From DATBVX01 sp963810775 (GTDB taxonomy: Bacteria > Pseudomonadota > Gammaproteobacteria > Steroidobacterales > Steroidobacteraceae): a DNA stretch of 64,000 nt. This document shows, in pieces, positions 1-8,123 of the stretch (positions are counted from its first letter, which is position 1; each line of letters starts with the position of its first letter). The stretch lies in NCBI GenBank assembly GCA_963810775.1, contig CAWEOT010000025.1:368404-432403 (forward strand), read 5' to 3'. A program made the position numbers and the translations under genes. The notes beneath the pieces are model-generated. The model did no database searches, was not told the DNA's origin, and saw only the letters and a list, made by a program, of their open reading frames with translations.

Positions 1-401
1 TCGCCGGCGGCGGACTGGCCCTTCTTCGATTAGCTTGTGGACGCCCGGATCGATGGCTTGCACTGGAAAGGCGGCCGTAAGCTCCGACAGTGAGGTGACG
101 CGCGCTCCTCGTATCCAGGCGAGAGTCTGCCCTTCGACGGTATTCGACCCTGATGTTGATCTGCAACGCGCCGCTCTCGAGTTCTCCGCTGACGCCGAGC
201 CGAGGCTGGCCCGCGTTTCACCACGGCATCCAGACGGGATGAGCGAAAGGAGCGCCCGCGGCCGAGTAGAAAAATCGCCTCAAGAAGGCTGGTCTTACCT
301 GATCCGTTGGATCCTTGGATCAGCGTGATCTGGGAGTCGAGCTCAAGGTCGACACTATGGAAGCAGCGAAAGTCCTGGAGACGGACGGACCGAAGTGCCA
401 T
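1..401 (-). CDS. recF: DNA replication/repair protein RecF, N-terminal part, frame-disrupted, cut by window edge
   Basis: RecF is an SMC-like ATPase that helps load RecA at gaps. The ATG at 401 opens MALRSVRLQDFRCF, and the Walker A motif GSNGSGKTS lies near residues 31-39. It starts 11 bases after the dnaN stop, as in the usual dnaA-dnaN-recF operon. The frame then changes twice. After AVVKRG (about 222) homology moves to a frame reading LGVSGELESGALQINIRVE, and near 145 it moves again to a frame reading LSELTAAFPVQAIDPGVHK and EEGPVRRR, which runs off the window. All three pieces fit RecF in the right order. Both changes sit beside GGG runs, so sequence error is more likely than a real pseudogene. 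Confidence 0.85.
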
Positions 402-411
402 CCACGCTGGC

Positions 412-1509
412 TCAGAGCCGCATCGGCATCACGACGAATTTCGAAGTGGCTTTCTCCGGGCTGCGAATCAGACAGCTGCTGTTCGAATCGGTAAGGCCAA
501 TCTCTACCTCAGGCCCCCCGATCGCTGCCAGGGCATCGAGCAGGTAGTTCACGTTGAAGCCGACTTCCAAGTCATCCCCTTGGTAGGAGACTTCGACTTC
601 TTCCTCAGCTTCTTCTTGCTCTGGATTGTGAGCTTGGATGGTTAGCGCATTGGGCTTGATCGTGAGCCGAATGCCGCGGTACTTCTCGTTGGAGAGAATC
701 GCGGTGCGCTGGAGTGCATGTCGCAGCATCTCTCGGTCCGCCTTCACACTCTTGGTGGGCGCCGCTGGTATTACGCGGCCATATTCCGGGAAACGACCGT
801 CAATCAGCTTCGAAGTGAATCGAATTTCGCCGATCTGGACGCGAACGTGATTGGTTCCGATCGACACGCTGACCGTGCCATCGGTGCCCAAGATGCGTTG
901 AAGCTCCAGCACACCCTTTCGGGGAACGATGACCTGCTGATTCGTCTTCGCTTTGGCGGCCATCGAGATCTCGCAAAGCGCGAGCCGGTGTCCATCTGTC
1001 GCCACTGCCCGAAGCAGATTTCCATCGGTCTCAAGCAACATGCCGTTGAGGTAATAGCGGACGTCCTGCTGTGCCATCGAGAAATATGTCTGATCCAGCA
1101 AGCCGTGGAACTCCGCTTGCGACAACTCAAGCGTCTGCTGAGCGCTGATCTCCTCAATAGTTGGAAACTCACTGGCAGGCAGGCTGGAGAGCGTAAAGCG
1201 GCTACGTCCTGCACGAACGACTGCTTTCTCACCATCCACCGAGAGCGTTACGTTTACGCCGTCCGGCAATGCGCGACAGATATCGAGAAGCTTGCGACCT
1301 GGTACGGTGATATCGCCGGCGCTCTGCACGGATACCTCAACACTCGCCACCAGCTCCACTTCAAGATCCGTTGCAGTGACTGACAACCGACCATTCCGTG
1401 CCGAGAGCAGAACGTTCGCCAGGATCGGCATGGTTTGACGTCGCTCAACTACGCCGATAACCGCCTGCAGAGGTTGGAGAATCGTTTCCCGATTCGCGCT
1501 GAGCTTCAT
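412..1509 (-). CDS. dnaN: DNA polymerase III sliding clamp, beta subunit
   Basis: This is the ring-shaped processivity clamp that holds DNA polymerase III on DNA. The 365-residue product has the normal length for the family. It starts MKLSANRETILQPLQAV and ends with the conserved tail FVVMPMRL, which belongs to the hydrophobic client-binding cleft. The start is firm: AGGAG lies five bases before the ATG. It is followed 11 bases later by recF and preceded by the probable origin and dnaA, all on the minus strand. The frame is intact, unlike that of recF. Confidence 0.98.
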   Translation of the reverse strand: MKLSANRETILQPLQAVIGVVERRQTMPILANVLLSARNGRLSVTATDLEVELVASVEVSVQSAGDITVPGRKLLDICRALPDGVNVTLSVDGEKAVVRAGRSRFTLSSLPASEFPTIEEISAQQTLELSQAEFHGLLDQTYFSMAQQDVRYYLNGMLLETDGNLLRAVATDGHRLALCEISMAAKAKTNQQVIVPRKGVLELQRILGTDGTVSVSIGTNHVRVQIGEIRFTSKLIDGRFPEYGRVIPAAPTKSVKADREMLRHALQRTAILSNEKYRGIRLTIKPNALTIQAHNPEQEEAEEEVEVSYQGDDLEVGFNVNYLLDALAAIGGPEVEIGLTDSNSSCLIRSPEKATSKFVVMPMRL

Positions 1510-1717
1510 CTTTACTCCTGAAAACTGGTTCTTATTTAAATCAGTTATTGTTATTACTGAGGACCACCCGCAACGTGGAAAACTCAGTATTCTATAATGT
1601 AATCAATGCGTTATAGAAAGCATAAGGCTGTTAGGTCACGGCTCCAAATCAGCGCCGTAAGCTGTGCCGGATCTGTGGGTAACTTTATCCACAGTTGCGC
1701 GCACAGGGAATCCACAT
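1510..1717. other. oriC: Probable replication origin (oriC) between dnaA and dnaN
   Basis: The gap holds a perfect DnaA box TTATCCACA at 1685-1693 (plus strand), an inverted one-mismatch box at 1674-1682 (TTACCCACA on the minus strand) and a weaker box, GAATCCACA, at 1708-1716. The dnaN-proximal half is AT-rich (about 1520-1620, with stretches such as ttatttaaatcagttattg) and could be the unwinding element. The gap between dnaA and rpmH (3047-3251) shows no DnaA box, so this side is favoured. dnaN promoters may overlap. Assignment is from motif clustering and position only. Confidence 0.7.
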
Positions 1718-3046
1718 TCAGCCAGTCAGGGTCCTCAACAGGTTTGAATAATCCTCTCCCATCCGCGTTTCAGACTCGCGCAGGCTCTTGATGCGCTTGC
1801 AGGCATGCAGGACCGTCGTGTGATCACGTCCTCCAAACGCATCGCCGATTTCCGGAAGGCTGTGGGTCGTGAGTTCCTTCGCAAGTGCCATTGCCACTTG
1901 ACGCGGCCGAGCGATCGAACGACTGCGGCGCTTTGAGAGCAGGTCAGCGATTCTGATCTTGTAGTACTCCGCGACGGTCTTCTGGATATTTTCCACAGTG
2001 ACGAGCTTGTCCTGCAGCGCGAGCAGATCGCGCAGCGCTTCTTTCGCAAAATCTACCGTGATAGGCCGCCCGGTAAACTGCGAATTCGCCACGACCCGTC
2101 GCAATGCTCCTTCAAGCTCACGCACATTGGAGCGAATGCGCTTGGCGATGAAGAACGCGACTTCCTCCGGCAGCTCGACGCGCGCAGCGCTTGCCTTGCT
2201 CATCAAGATTGCAACGCAGGTTTCCAGCTCTGGCGGCTCGATCGCCACCGTCAATCCCCAACCGAAACGCGATTTCAAGCGCTCCTCGAGACCGTCGACT
2301 TCCTTCGGATAGCGATCACACGTGAGGATCACTTGCTGCTGGCCTTCAAGCAGCGCGTTGAAGGTGTGGAAGAACTCTTCCTGCGAGCGCTCCTTACCAG
2401 CGAAGAATTGGATGTCGTCGATGAGCAGCGCATCGAGCGTGCGATACGCAGTCTTGAACTCGTTGATGGTGTTGTGCTGCAGAGCCTTCACCATATCGCC
2501 CACGAATCGCTCGGAGTGCACGTACGCGATACGTGCCTCCGGATTGCGTACGCGCATCGTGTTGGCGACCGCCTGCATCAGGTGCGTCTTGCCGAGACCG
2601 ACCCCGCCATAGATGAAGAGCGGGTTGTACGCCCGACCTGGATTTTCCGCTACCTGCTGAGCTGCCGCCTTGGCAAGCTGGTTGCTCTTGCCTTCGACAA
2701 AATTCGCAAATGTGAAATCCGGGTTAAGGCGTCCGCCGACAACAGCTGCTTCGAGCCGCTTGGGTCGCGTTCCGTTGATCGTGATGGTCGTTGTAGGTAA
2801 TGCACGTGAGCCGACTTCGAGATAGATCTGCGGTGCGTGAGAATCGGCCACCGCGCCGACGAGTTCCTCGATGCGACCACGCAGGTTCTGGGTCAGCCAG
2901 TCGACTACAAATCGGTTGGGCGCGAGCAAACGCAGCACGCCGTCTTCTTCGACGGCCTGCAGCGGACGCACCCACGTGTTGAACTGCTGCTCGGGAATCT
3001 CTGACTCCAGCAGCCGCAGACAACGGCTCCACAGCGACGCTTCCAC
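1718..3046 (-). CDS. dnaA: Chromosomal replication initiator DnaA
   Basis: DnaA binds DnaA boxes at oriC and melts the origin. The 442-residue product shows the N-terminal domain I (residues 1-80), the AAA+ domain with Walker A GGVGLGKTH near 147 and Walker B LLIDDIQF near 209, and the C-terminal DNA-binding helix-turn-helix with the signature GGRDHTTVLHACKRI. The start is GTG at 3046, with GGAG eight bases upstream. It lies divergent to rpmH and upstream of dnaN. The frame is intact. Confidence 0.98.
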   Translation of the reverse strand: MEASLWSRCLRLLESEIPEQQFNTWVRPLQAVEEDGVLRLLAPNRFVVDWLTQNLRGRIEELVGAVADSHAPQIYLEVGSRALPTTTITINGTRPKRLEAAVVGGRLNPDFTFANFVEGKSNQLAKAAAQQVAENPGRAYNPLFIYGGVGLGKTHLMQAVANTMRVRNPEARIAYVHSERFVGDMVKALQHNTINEFKTAYRTLDALLIDDIQFFAGKERSQEEFFHTFNALLEGQQQVILTCDRYPKEVDGLEERLKSRFGWGLTVAIEPPELETCVAILMSKASAARVELPEEVAFFIAKRIRSNVRELEGALRRVVANSQFTGRPITVDFAKEALRDLLALQDKLVTVENIQKTVAEYYKIRIADLLSKRRSRSIARPRQVAMALAKELTTHSLPEIGDAFGGRDHTTVLHACKRIKSLRESETRMGEDYSNLLRTLTG

Positions 3047-3163
3047 GAGCGCAACTCCGCAACTCTAGCGAGGAAAACGGGTTCGAACGAAAGGGGGTCG
3101 AAGTCTATAACGATGACCTCTTGATCGCTAGGCCGCGAGCGCGTATGTCGCGGGTAAGTTGTG

Positions 3164-3192
3164 TTGACAGTGCCGGGGTCGCTGCGTACCCT
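3164..3192 (+). promoter_or_regulatory. Candidate sigma-70 promoter for rpmH-rnpA-yidD-yidC
   Basis: TTGACA at 3164-3169 matches the -35 consensus exactly. It is followed after 17 bases by TACCCT (3187-3192), a weak -10 with three consensus bases. The rpmH start is 60 bases further on, and no other strong candidate is seen in the dnaA-rpmH gap. Prediction only. Confidence 0.5.
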
Positions 3193-3251
3193 TGCCGCCT
3201 TTTCGCGCTCAGCCAGAGCCCGACTGATCAGACTAACGCGGACACGAAAAG

Positions 3252-3386
3252 ATGAAACGCACTTATCAGCCAAGCAAGGTGCGCCGCAAGCGCACGCACG
3301 GCTTCCGTGCCCGCATGGCTACCAAGAATGGCCGCCAGGTCCTGGCGCGGCGGCGAGCAAAAGGTCGCAAGCGCCTCATTCCGTAA
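3252..3386 (+). CDS. rpmH: 50S ribosomal protein L34
   Basis: This short basic protein of the large ribosomal subunit is 44 residues long, the usual length. It begins MKRTYQPSKVRRKRTHGF and ends RRRAKGRKRLIP. The family motif TYQPS-(K/N)-x-(R/K)-R-(K/A)-R-x-HGF-x-R-M is complete. It is the first gene of the rpmH-rnpA-yidD-yidC run and lies divergent to dnaA. Confidence 0.98.
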   Translation: MKRTYQPSKVRRKRTHGFRARMATKNGRQVLARRRAKGRKRLIP

Positions 3387-3404
3387 GGCACCTGCGGAGA
3401 TCCG

Positions 3405-3794
3405 ATCGGGTCCTTCAATTTCAGCGCCCGCCAGCGCCTCCGCACTGCGGCGGAGTTTGAGCATGTATACAAGAGCGGGCAGCGATTCAGTGAAAAGCTG
3501 TTCCAGATCACCGCGTGTAACAACGCGTGCGGATTTGCACGTCTCGGCCTGTCGATCGCCTCGCGCGCGGTGGGGCATGCCGTGGCGCGCAATCGGATCC
3601 GGCGCGTGGCGCGCGAAGTGTTCAGGCTCGCACAGCGCGAGTTGCCGGCCCTCGACGTCGTGGTCAGCGCACGCAGCGCTGCTCGCGGGGCGAGCCGCGC
3701 GGAATTACACGCGAATCTGTCGCGCCTGCTGACAACGGTTGGGGAACGATGCGCGGGTTCATCAAGGCAATCATCCAGACCTATCGATGGCTGA
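3405..3794 (+). CDS. rnpA: Ribonuclease P protein component, start codon unclear
   Basis: This is the protein subunit of RNase P, which trims the 5' ends of tRNA precursors. The frame reads SFNFSARQRLRTAAEFEHVY, then the RNase P signature around RNRIRRVAREVFRL. About 125-130 residues is normal length. The frame follows the rpmH stop directly and contains no ATG, GTG or TTG between that stop and the conserved N-terminal region. The only weak option seen is ATC at 3405, with GGAGA four bases upstream. Either a rare start is used or a base is wrong here. The 3' end overlaps yidD by 46 bases. Confidence 0.85.
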   Translation: MGSFNFSARQRLRTAAEFEHVYKSGQRFSEKLFQITACNNACGFARLGLSIASRAVGHAVARNRIRRVAREVFRLAQRELPALDVVVSARSAARGASRAELHANLSRLLTTVGERCAGSSRQSSRPIDG

Positions 3795-4000
3795 TCAGTC
3801 CGCTGCTCGGACCGACCTGCCGTTTCTATCCGACGTGCTCCGCTTACGCACTCGAAGCGCTCGATCGTTACGGCGCGCTACGAGGCAGCTGGCTCGCGAT
3901 GCGGCGCCTGTCGCGTTGTCATCCCTTCAATGCGGGAGGATTTGATCCCGTGCCGGACGCGCATGGCTGTGCAGAAATGAAGGGCATCCCGCATGCCTAG
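3749..4000 (+). CDS. yidD: Membrane protein insertion efficiency factor YidD
   Basis: This small protein is thought to help YidC insert proteins into the inner membrane. The 83-residue product begins MRGFIKAIIQTYRWLISP and carries the family motif CRFYPTCSAYALEAL, with its two conserved cysteines, plus RCHPFNAGGFDPVP. It overlaps rnpA at its 5' end and yidC by eight bases at its 3' end, the standard arrangement. An upstream extension of the frame is possible but shows no homology. Confidence 0.95.
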   Translation: MRGFIKAIIQTYRWLISPLLGPTCRFYPTCSAYALEALDRYGALRGSWLAMRRLSRCHPFNAGGFDPVPDAHGCAEMKGIPHA

Positions 4001-5705
4001 CCAGCGTATTTTCCTTTGGTCGGCGCTCGCACTCGTCCTGTGGCTCAACTACCAGGCATGGATGCACGACTATCATCCGCCGGCCCCGCCAGCGCCGGAA
4101 GCGACTGCGCGCTCAGGCGCAGCTTCAACACCAGCCACGCCGGGCCTCGACGCAAGCGTACCCGCGCCGCAGAGCACACCGACTCCTGCTGCCGAGACCT
4201 CAACTCCTGCGCAGAGCGCGGCGAGTGTGCCAACGCCGCCGACGGAAGCGGCTCCACCAGGCTCGAGCGCCGGCAAGATCCATGTGCGCACCGACGTGCT
4301 CGATATGGACATCGCTCTGCAGGGCGGTCAACTGACGCGTGCTGATCTGCTCCGGTATCCACTTCAGAAGAAGCAGCCGGACATCAAGGTCCGCCTGTTC
4401 AACGATTCGCCTGCGGAGCCGTTATACGTGCTCCAGTCCGGGCTGACTGTGCAAGGGAACGGTGCGCGACCTGATCACCTCGCGACCTATGACGCGCCGG
4501 CGTCCGAGTACACACTCGCTGACGGGCAACAAGAGCTGAAGATCCCGCTCACCTGGAGCAACGACGCGGGAGTCACGGTTACCAAGACCTACACCTTCCA
4601 GCGTGGCAATTACGCCATTCAACTCGACTACTCGGTCGACAATCAGAGCAGCGCCGCCTGGAGCGGCGCTTCGTATCTGCAGATTCTGCGCCAGCAGCAC
4701 AAGGTCGAGCGCTCGATGTTCAACGTCGAGAGCTACGCATTTTCCGGCCCTGCGGTCTATGACGGCACGCGCTATCAGAAACTCAAGATCGATGACGAGG
4801 ACGATCGCAATTTCAATGCGACCGTCACGGATGGCTGGCTGGCGTCCATGCAGCACCACTTCGTCGCGGCAGTCGTGCCGGCCGCGAAGCAACCCTACCA
4901 GTTCCGCCTTCAGGTCAAGGGCGAGGAGTATCTGTTCGGCGCCGTCGGACCGATGCAGAACGTTGCGCCTGGAGGGCACACCTCATTCGGTGAGACGGTG
5001 TTCGTCGGGCCGAAGTTGCAGGCCCAGCTCGAGCCGGCCGGACCGCGACTGGAGCTGGTCGCCGACTACGGCAAGCTCACCTTCATTGCGAAGCCGCTGT
5101 TTGGACTGCTGAGCTGGGTGCATGGCCTGGTGGGTAACTGGGGCTGGTCGATCATCATCGTCACCGCGCTGATCAAGCTGCTGTTCTATTGGCCGAGCCA
5201 GGTGAGCGGCAAATCGATGGCGAAGATGCGCGCGCTCACGCCGCGCATCAAGAACATCCAGGAGCGTTACAAGGACGATCGCGAGCAACTCGGCCGCGCA
5301 ACGATGGACCTCTATAAGCGCGAGAAGGTCAATCCGCTGGCTGGCTGCATGCCGATTCTGATCCAGATCCCGGTTTTCCTCGCTTTCTACTGGGTGCTGC
5401 TCGAGAGCGTGGAGATGCGCCAGGCGCCCTTCTTGCTGTGGATCAACGATCTCTCGGTGCGCGATCCGTATTTCATCCTGCCGCTGATCATGGGGGCGGC
5501 GATGTTCGGTCAGTACAAACTGAATCCCACGCCACCCGACCCAATTCAGGCGAAAGTCTTCATGTTCATGCCGCTGATCATGACTTTCATGTTCGCCTGG
5601 TTTCCTGCGGGTCTGGTGCTCTACTGGATCACCAATACCGCGCTGTCGATTGCTCAGCAGTGGAATATCAATCGCGTAGTGATGGCACAAGAGAAGAAGA
5701 CGTAG
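3993..5705 (+). CDS. yidC: Membrane protein insertase YidC
   Basis: YidC inserts and folds inner-membrane proteins, alone or with SecYEG. The 570-residue product has the gram-negative layout: N-terminal TM (residues 5-22), a Pro/Ala/Thr-rich linker (30-95), a large periplasmic beta domain (about 100-340) and the conserved core with five TMs from about 365. The core contains the motif GCMPILIQIPVFLAFYWVL. Its last 38 bases overlap, tail to tail, a minus-strand glycosyltransferase. The gene mnmE, which usually follows, is absent here. Confidence 0.98.
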   Translation: MPSQRIFLWSALALVLWLNYQAWMHDYHPPAPPAPEATARSGAASTPATPGLDASVPAPQSTPTPAAETSTPAQSAASVPTPPTEAAPPGSSAGKIHVRTDVLDMDIALQGGQLTRADLLRYPLQKKQPDIKVRLFNDSPAEPLYVLQSGLTVQGNGARPDHLATYDAPASEYTLADGQQELKIPLTWSNDAGVTVTKTYTFQRGNYAIQLDYSVDNQSSAAWSGASYLQILRQQHKVERSMFNVESYAFSGPAVYDGTRYQKLKIDDEDDRNFNATVTDGWLASMQHHFVAAVVPAAKQPYQFRLQVKGEEYLFGAVGPMQNVAPGGHTSFGETVFVGPKLQAQLEPAGPRLELVADYGKLTFIAKPLFGLLSWVHGLVGNWGWSIIIVTALIKLLFYWPSQVSGKSMAKMRALTPRIKNIQERYKDDREQLGRATMDLYKREKVNPLAGCMPILIQIPVFLAFYWVLLESVEMRQAPFLLWINDLSVRDPYFILPLIMGAAMFGQYKLNPTPPDPIQAKVFMFMPLIMTFMFAWFPAGLVLYWITNTALSIAQQWNINRVVMAQEKKT

Positions 5706-6915
5706 TCCGGGCTTGCAGCCGGTTTCCGAGCTCTAGGTACCTCGCCGCAGTCGCGTTCCAGCTCAGAGACGCAACTCGCTGCGCAGCCCGTCTTCCCATT
5801 TCGGCAAGGCGTTGCCGTGGGGGCATTGAGCGGAACAGAGCGGTCCACGCATCGGCGTCGTTGTTGACCAGGAAGCCGGTGACCTGGTGATCGATCAATT
5901 GCAGGATGTGACCGTGAGGCACGCTCGCCACCGGGCGTTCACAGGCCATGTACTCCGGAATCTTCAAAGTCGAGAACGTGATCTTGCCGTCGTAGAAGCG
6001 GCTGGGCTGATAGGGAGCGAGGCAAAGGTCTGCGGCAGCGATGAAACCTGGAACGCGCTGATGGGCGATCTGGCCGTGAAAGTGCACCGCCACGCCGAGC
6101 CGTTGTGCGGTTTGCTCGTCCTGCGCTCTGAGATGGCCGTCCCCGACGACATGAAGTTCGATACCGTCGATTGGCTGCGTGCGAGCGAGGCCTTCGATCA
6201 CCTGCCCGAGGTCATGATAGAGGTCCAGCCCCCCGACGTAGAGCAGCATCAGTACATCCTGCCGTATACCTAATTCATTTCGAGCAATTTCCTGCGGCAT
6301 GGGGTGGAACATCCTGTGATCAACCCCAAGCTCCACGACCGCGATTCGCTCCGGTGAGATGCCACGCAACGCGACCAGCGCTTCCTTGAGTTCTTCGGTT
6401 TCTGCGATGACCAGTGGCACGCCGCGCGAACAGCGCGCCGCGATCGATTGTGCGGCTCGTTGGGCCAGGAAGCGGGCGAGAGCCTGCAGATTCCGCACCG
6501 GTTCGTTCCAGTAGCGCACATCGTTCTCGATCAGCGCACTCAAGCCGCCGCAAAGCGCGACCTGATGAGCGAGGTAGCCTGAAAAGCGCCAACCCTTTTC
6601 GAAAACGATGTCGTACTCCCTTGCGGCCCGGCGCGCGAAATGGCGCAGCGTGTGCAAGTATTTTGCGTGAGTCAGCGGGTTGAGTCCGCGAACCGTCACG
6701 TCATCGCGAGACGCGATTGGCGTTGGCGCGTCTTCGATGGAAAGAACACGGAACCGGGGCGAATCCAATGGCTCGGCGAGACTGCGAAAGGCCAAGGTCA
6801 CATCAACCGTGTCACCCAGCGCTTCGGCAACTGACAACACATTTCGTGTCGGGCCAGCGGTCGTCAGCAGTCGCTGACCGGGTGCCGCGTAACACAGAGA
6901 AAGGCGGCGCGTCAC
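5668..6915 (-). CDS. Glycosyltransferase family 4 protein
   Basis: This is a probable EPS sugar transferase acting at the cytoplasmic face. The 415-residue product has a GT-B fold: an N-terminal Rossmann-like half and a C-terminal GT4 domain with LLYVGGLDLYHDLGQ near residue 231 and KITFSTLKIPEYMACERP near 318. The start is GTG at 6915 and overlaps the upstream stop as GTGA, so it is probably translationally coupled. It is the last gene of a minus-strand chain from 9307. Its last codons are antisense to the yidC 3' end, so the C-terminal tail may have been altered when the locus joined yidC. Confidence 0.85.
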   Translation of the reverse strand: MTRRLSLCYAAPGQRLLTTAGPTRNVLSVAEALGDTVDVTLAFRSLAEPLDSPRFRVLSIEDAPTPIASRDDVTVRGLNPLTHAKYLHTLRHFARRAAREYDIVFEKGWRFSGYLAHQVALCGGLSALIENDVRYWNEPVRNLQALARFLAQRAAQSIAARCSRGVPLVIAETEELKEALVALRGISPERIAVVELGVDHRMFHPMPQEIARNELGIRQDVLMLLYVGGLDLYHDLGQVIEGLARTQPIDGIELHVVGDGHLRAQDEQTAQRLGVAVHFHGQIAHQRVPGFIAAADLCLAPYQPSRFYDGKITFSTLKIPEYMACERPVASVPHGHILQLIDHQVTGFLVNNDADAWTALFRSMPPRQRLAEMGRRAAQRVASLSWNATAARYLELGNRLQARTTSSSLVPSLRD

Positions 6916-8123
6916 GGTCGACTACTCGACACAACCGAGTGATACAAATCATCGAGTCCGCGCAGGCATTGTTGCCAATCGTACTGCGCCAACGCGAGTC
7001 GCCGTCCAGCTTCTGCGACGCGCGCGGCGAACTGCGAAGAGTGCGCGAGCGTCACGACACCCTCTGCAAATGCCTGCGGGCTATCGGCGAGCAAGAGATG
7101 CTCCCCAGGCGTGACGCTGAGACCTTCCGCGCCGAGTGTCGTAGATACGATGGGGCGCGCCATTGCCATCGCCTGAAGGATCTTGAGCCGCGTGCCTCCG
7201 CCAGACCGCAGCGGTACGACCATAGCCAGGGCGTCGGCGAGATACGGGCGGATGTCGTCCACCTCTCCCGTGACCTGGATTCCGGGGCGAGTGCCCAGAG
7301 CCCGAATTTCGGGCGGCGGTCGACGACCCGCAACGACAAAACCAAGCTGCGGTAGTGTTTGGCGCGCAATCGGCAATATGGCATCTGCGAACCAGAGAGC
7401 TGCATCGATATTTGGCGGATAGTCCATCGAACCGGTGAACACGACGTTCGAAGAGGTGCCCGCCGCGGACTGCGGACGGAAGAAATCGACGTCAACGCCG
7501 TTCGGCACGATCTTTACCTGCACCCGCGGCGCATGGTGGCTGATCCACGCAGCCTCTGCTTCGGAGACGGCCACCACACCATCGAATGATTGCACCGCGC
7601 GTGGCTCCCAGTTGGGGAACAGGTAGCGGTCTGCCAGTACCACGAACCGCCGTGCATTCCACGCTGAGAACTGCAGCTCCCGCTCAAAACGCAGGGATTC
7701 GACGTTGTGCATCGACAGGATCGTACGCGGGCGGGAAGAGCCACGTATAGCTTGCAGGTAGTGAGACAGAAACGAAAACTCGATCTGCACGATATCGAAG
7801 GCGATCGCCATCGTCAGCTTGCTGATCTGTCGCGCAATGGCGCTGTTGCGATGAAATGCCTGGATCGGAGGTTTCCCGGAGAGGGTTCCCTTGCACAGAC
7901 GGTACAGCCGGGCCAGCCCGCCGTCCGGTACGGGCACAGCGTGCACATCGATGCCACCGCTCTCCAGCCGGGACGCAAGGTCACGTTCGCCGGCCGAATA
8001 AGTCGGAGCTACGAGAACCACGCGGTGTCGGCGCGAAAGGAAACGCACGGTCTCGAGAATCCGGATACGCGCGCCATCATGCGGGGGCCACGGCAGCCAC
8101 GGAGCGAGCACCAGGATGTTCAC
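6912..8123 (-). CDS. Glycosyltransferase family 4 protein (EPS/PEP-CTERM-locus type)
   Basis: The 403-residue product opens NILVLAPWLPWPPHDGARIR, the N-terminal glycine/arginine pattern of GT4 transferases found in XrtA-type EPS loci. The C-terminal domain reads VVFTGSMDYPPNIDAALWF and later PLRSGGGTRLKILQAMAM, which forms the nucleotide-sugar pocket. It starts with GTG at 8123, overlapping the upstream stop (GTGA). It overlaps the downstream GT gene by four bases. Donor and acceptor cannot be told from the sequence. Confidence 0.88.
   Translation of the reverse strand: MNILVLAPWLPWPPHDGARIRILETVRFLSRRHRVVLVAPTYSAGERDLASRLESGGIDVHAVPVPDGGLARLYRLCKGTLSGKPPIQAFHRNSAIARQISKLTMAIAFDIVQIEFSFLSHYLQAIRGSSRPRTILSMHNVESLRFERELQFSAWNARRFVVLADRYLFPNWEPRAVQSFDGVVAVSEAEAAWISHHAPRVQVKIVPNGVDVDFFRPQSAAGTSSNVVFTGSMDYPPNIDAALWFADAILPIARQTLPQLGFVVAGRRPPPEIRALGTRPGIQVTGEVDDIRPYLADALAMVVPLRSGGGTRLKILQAMAMARPIVSTTLGAEGLSVTPGEHLLLADSPQAFAEGVVTLAHSSQFAARVAEAGRRLALAQYDWQQCLRGLDDLYHSVVSSSRP

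Noticed and set aside
718..1383. Long plus-strand frame over dnaN
   Set aside because: It is a shadow of dnaN, which is fully supported on the other strand.
3527..3748. N-terminal extension of yidD
   Set aside because: The extension lies over rnpA in another frame and has no YidD homology; YidD normally starts at MRG(F/L).
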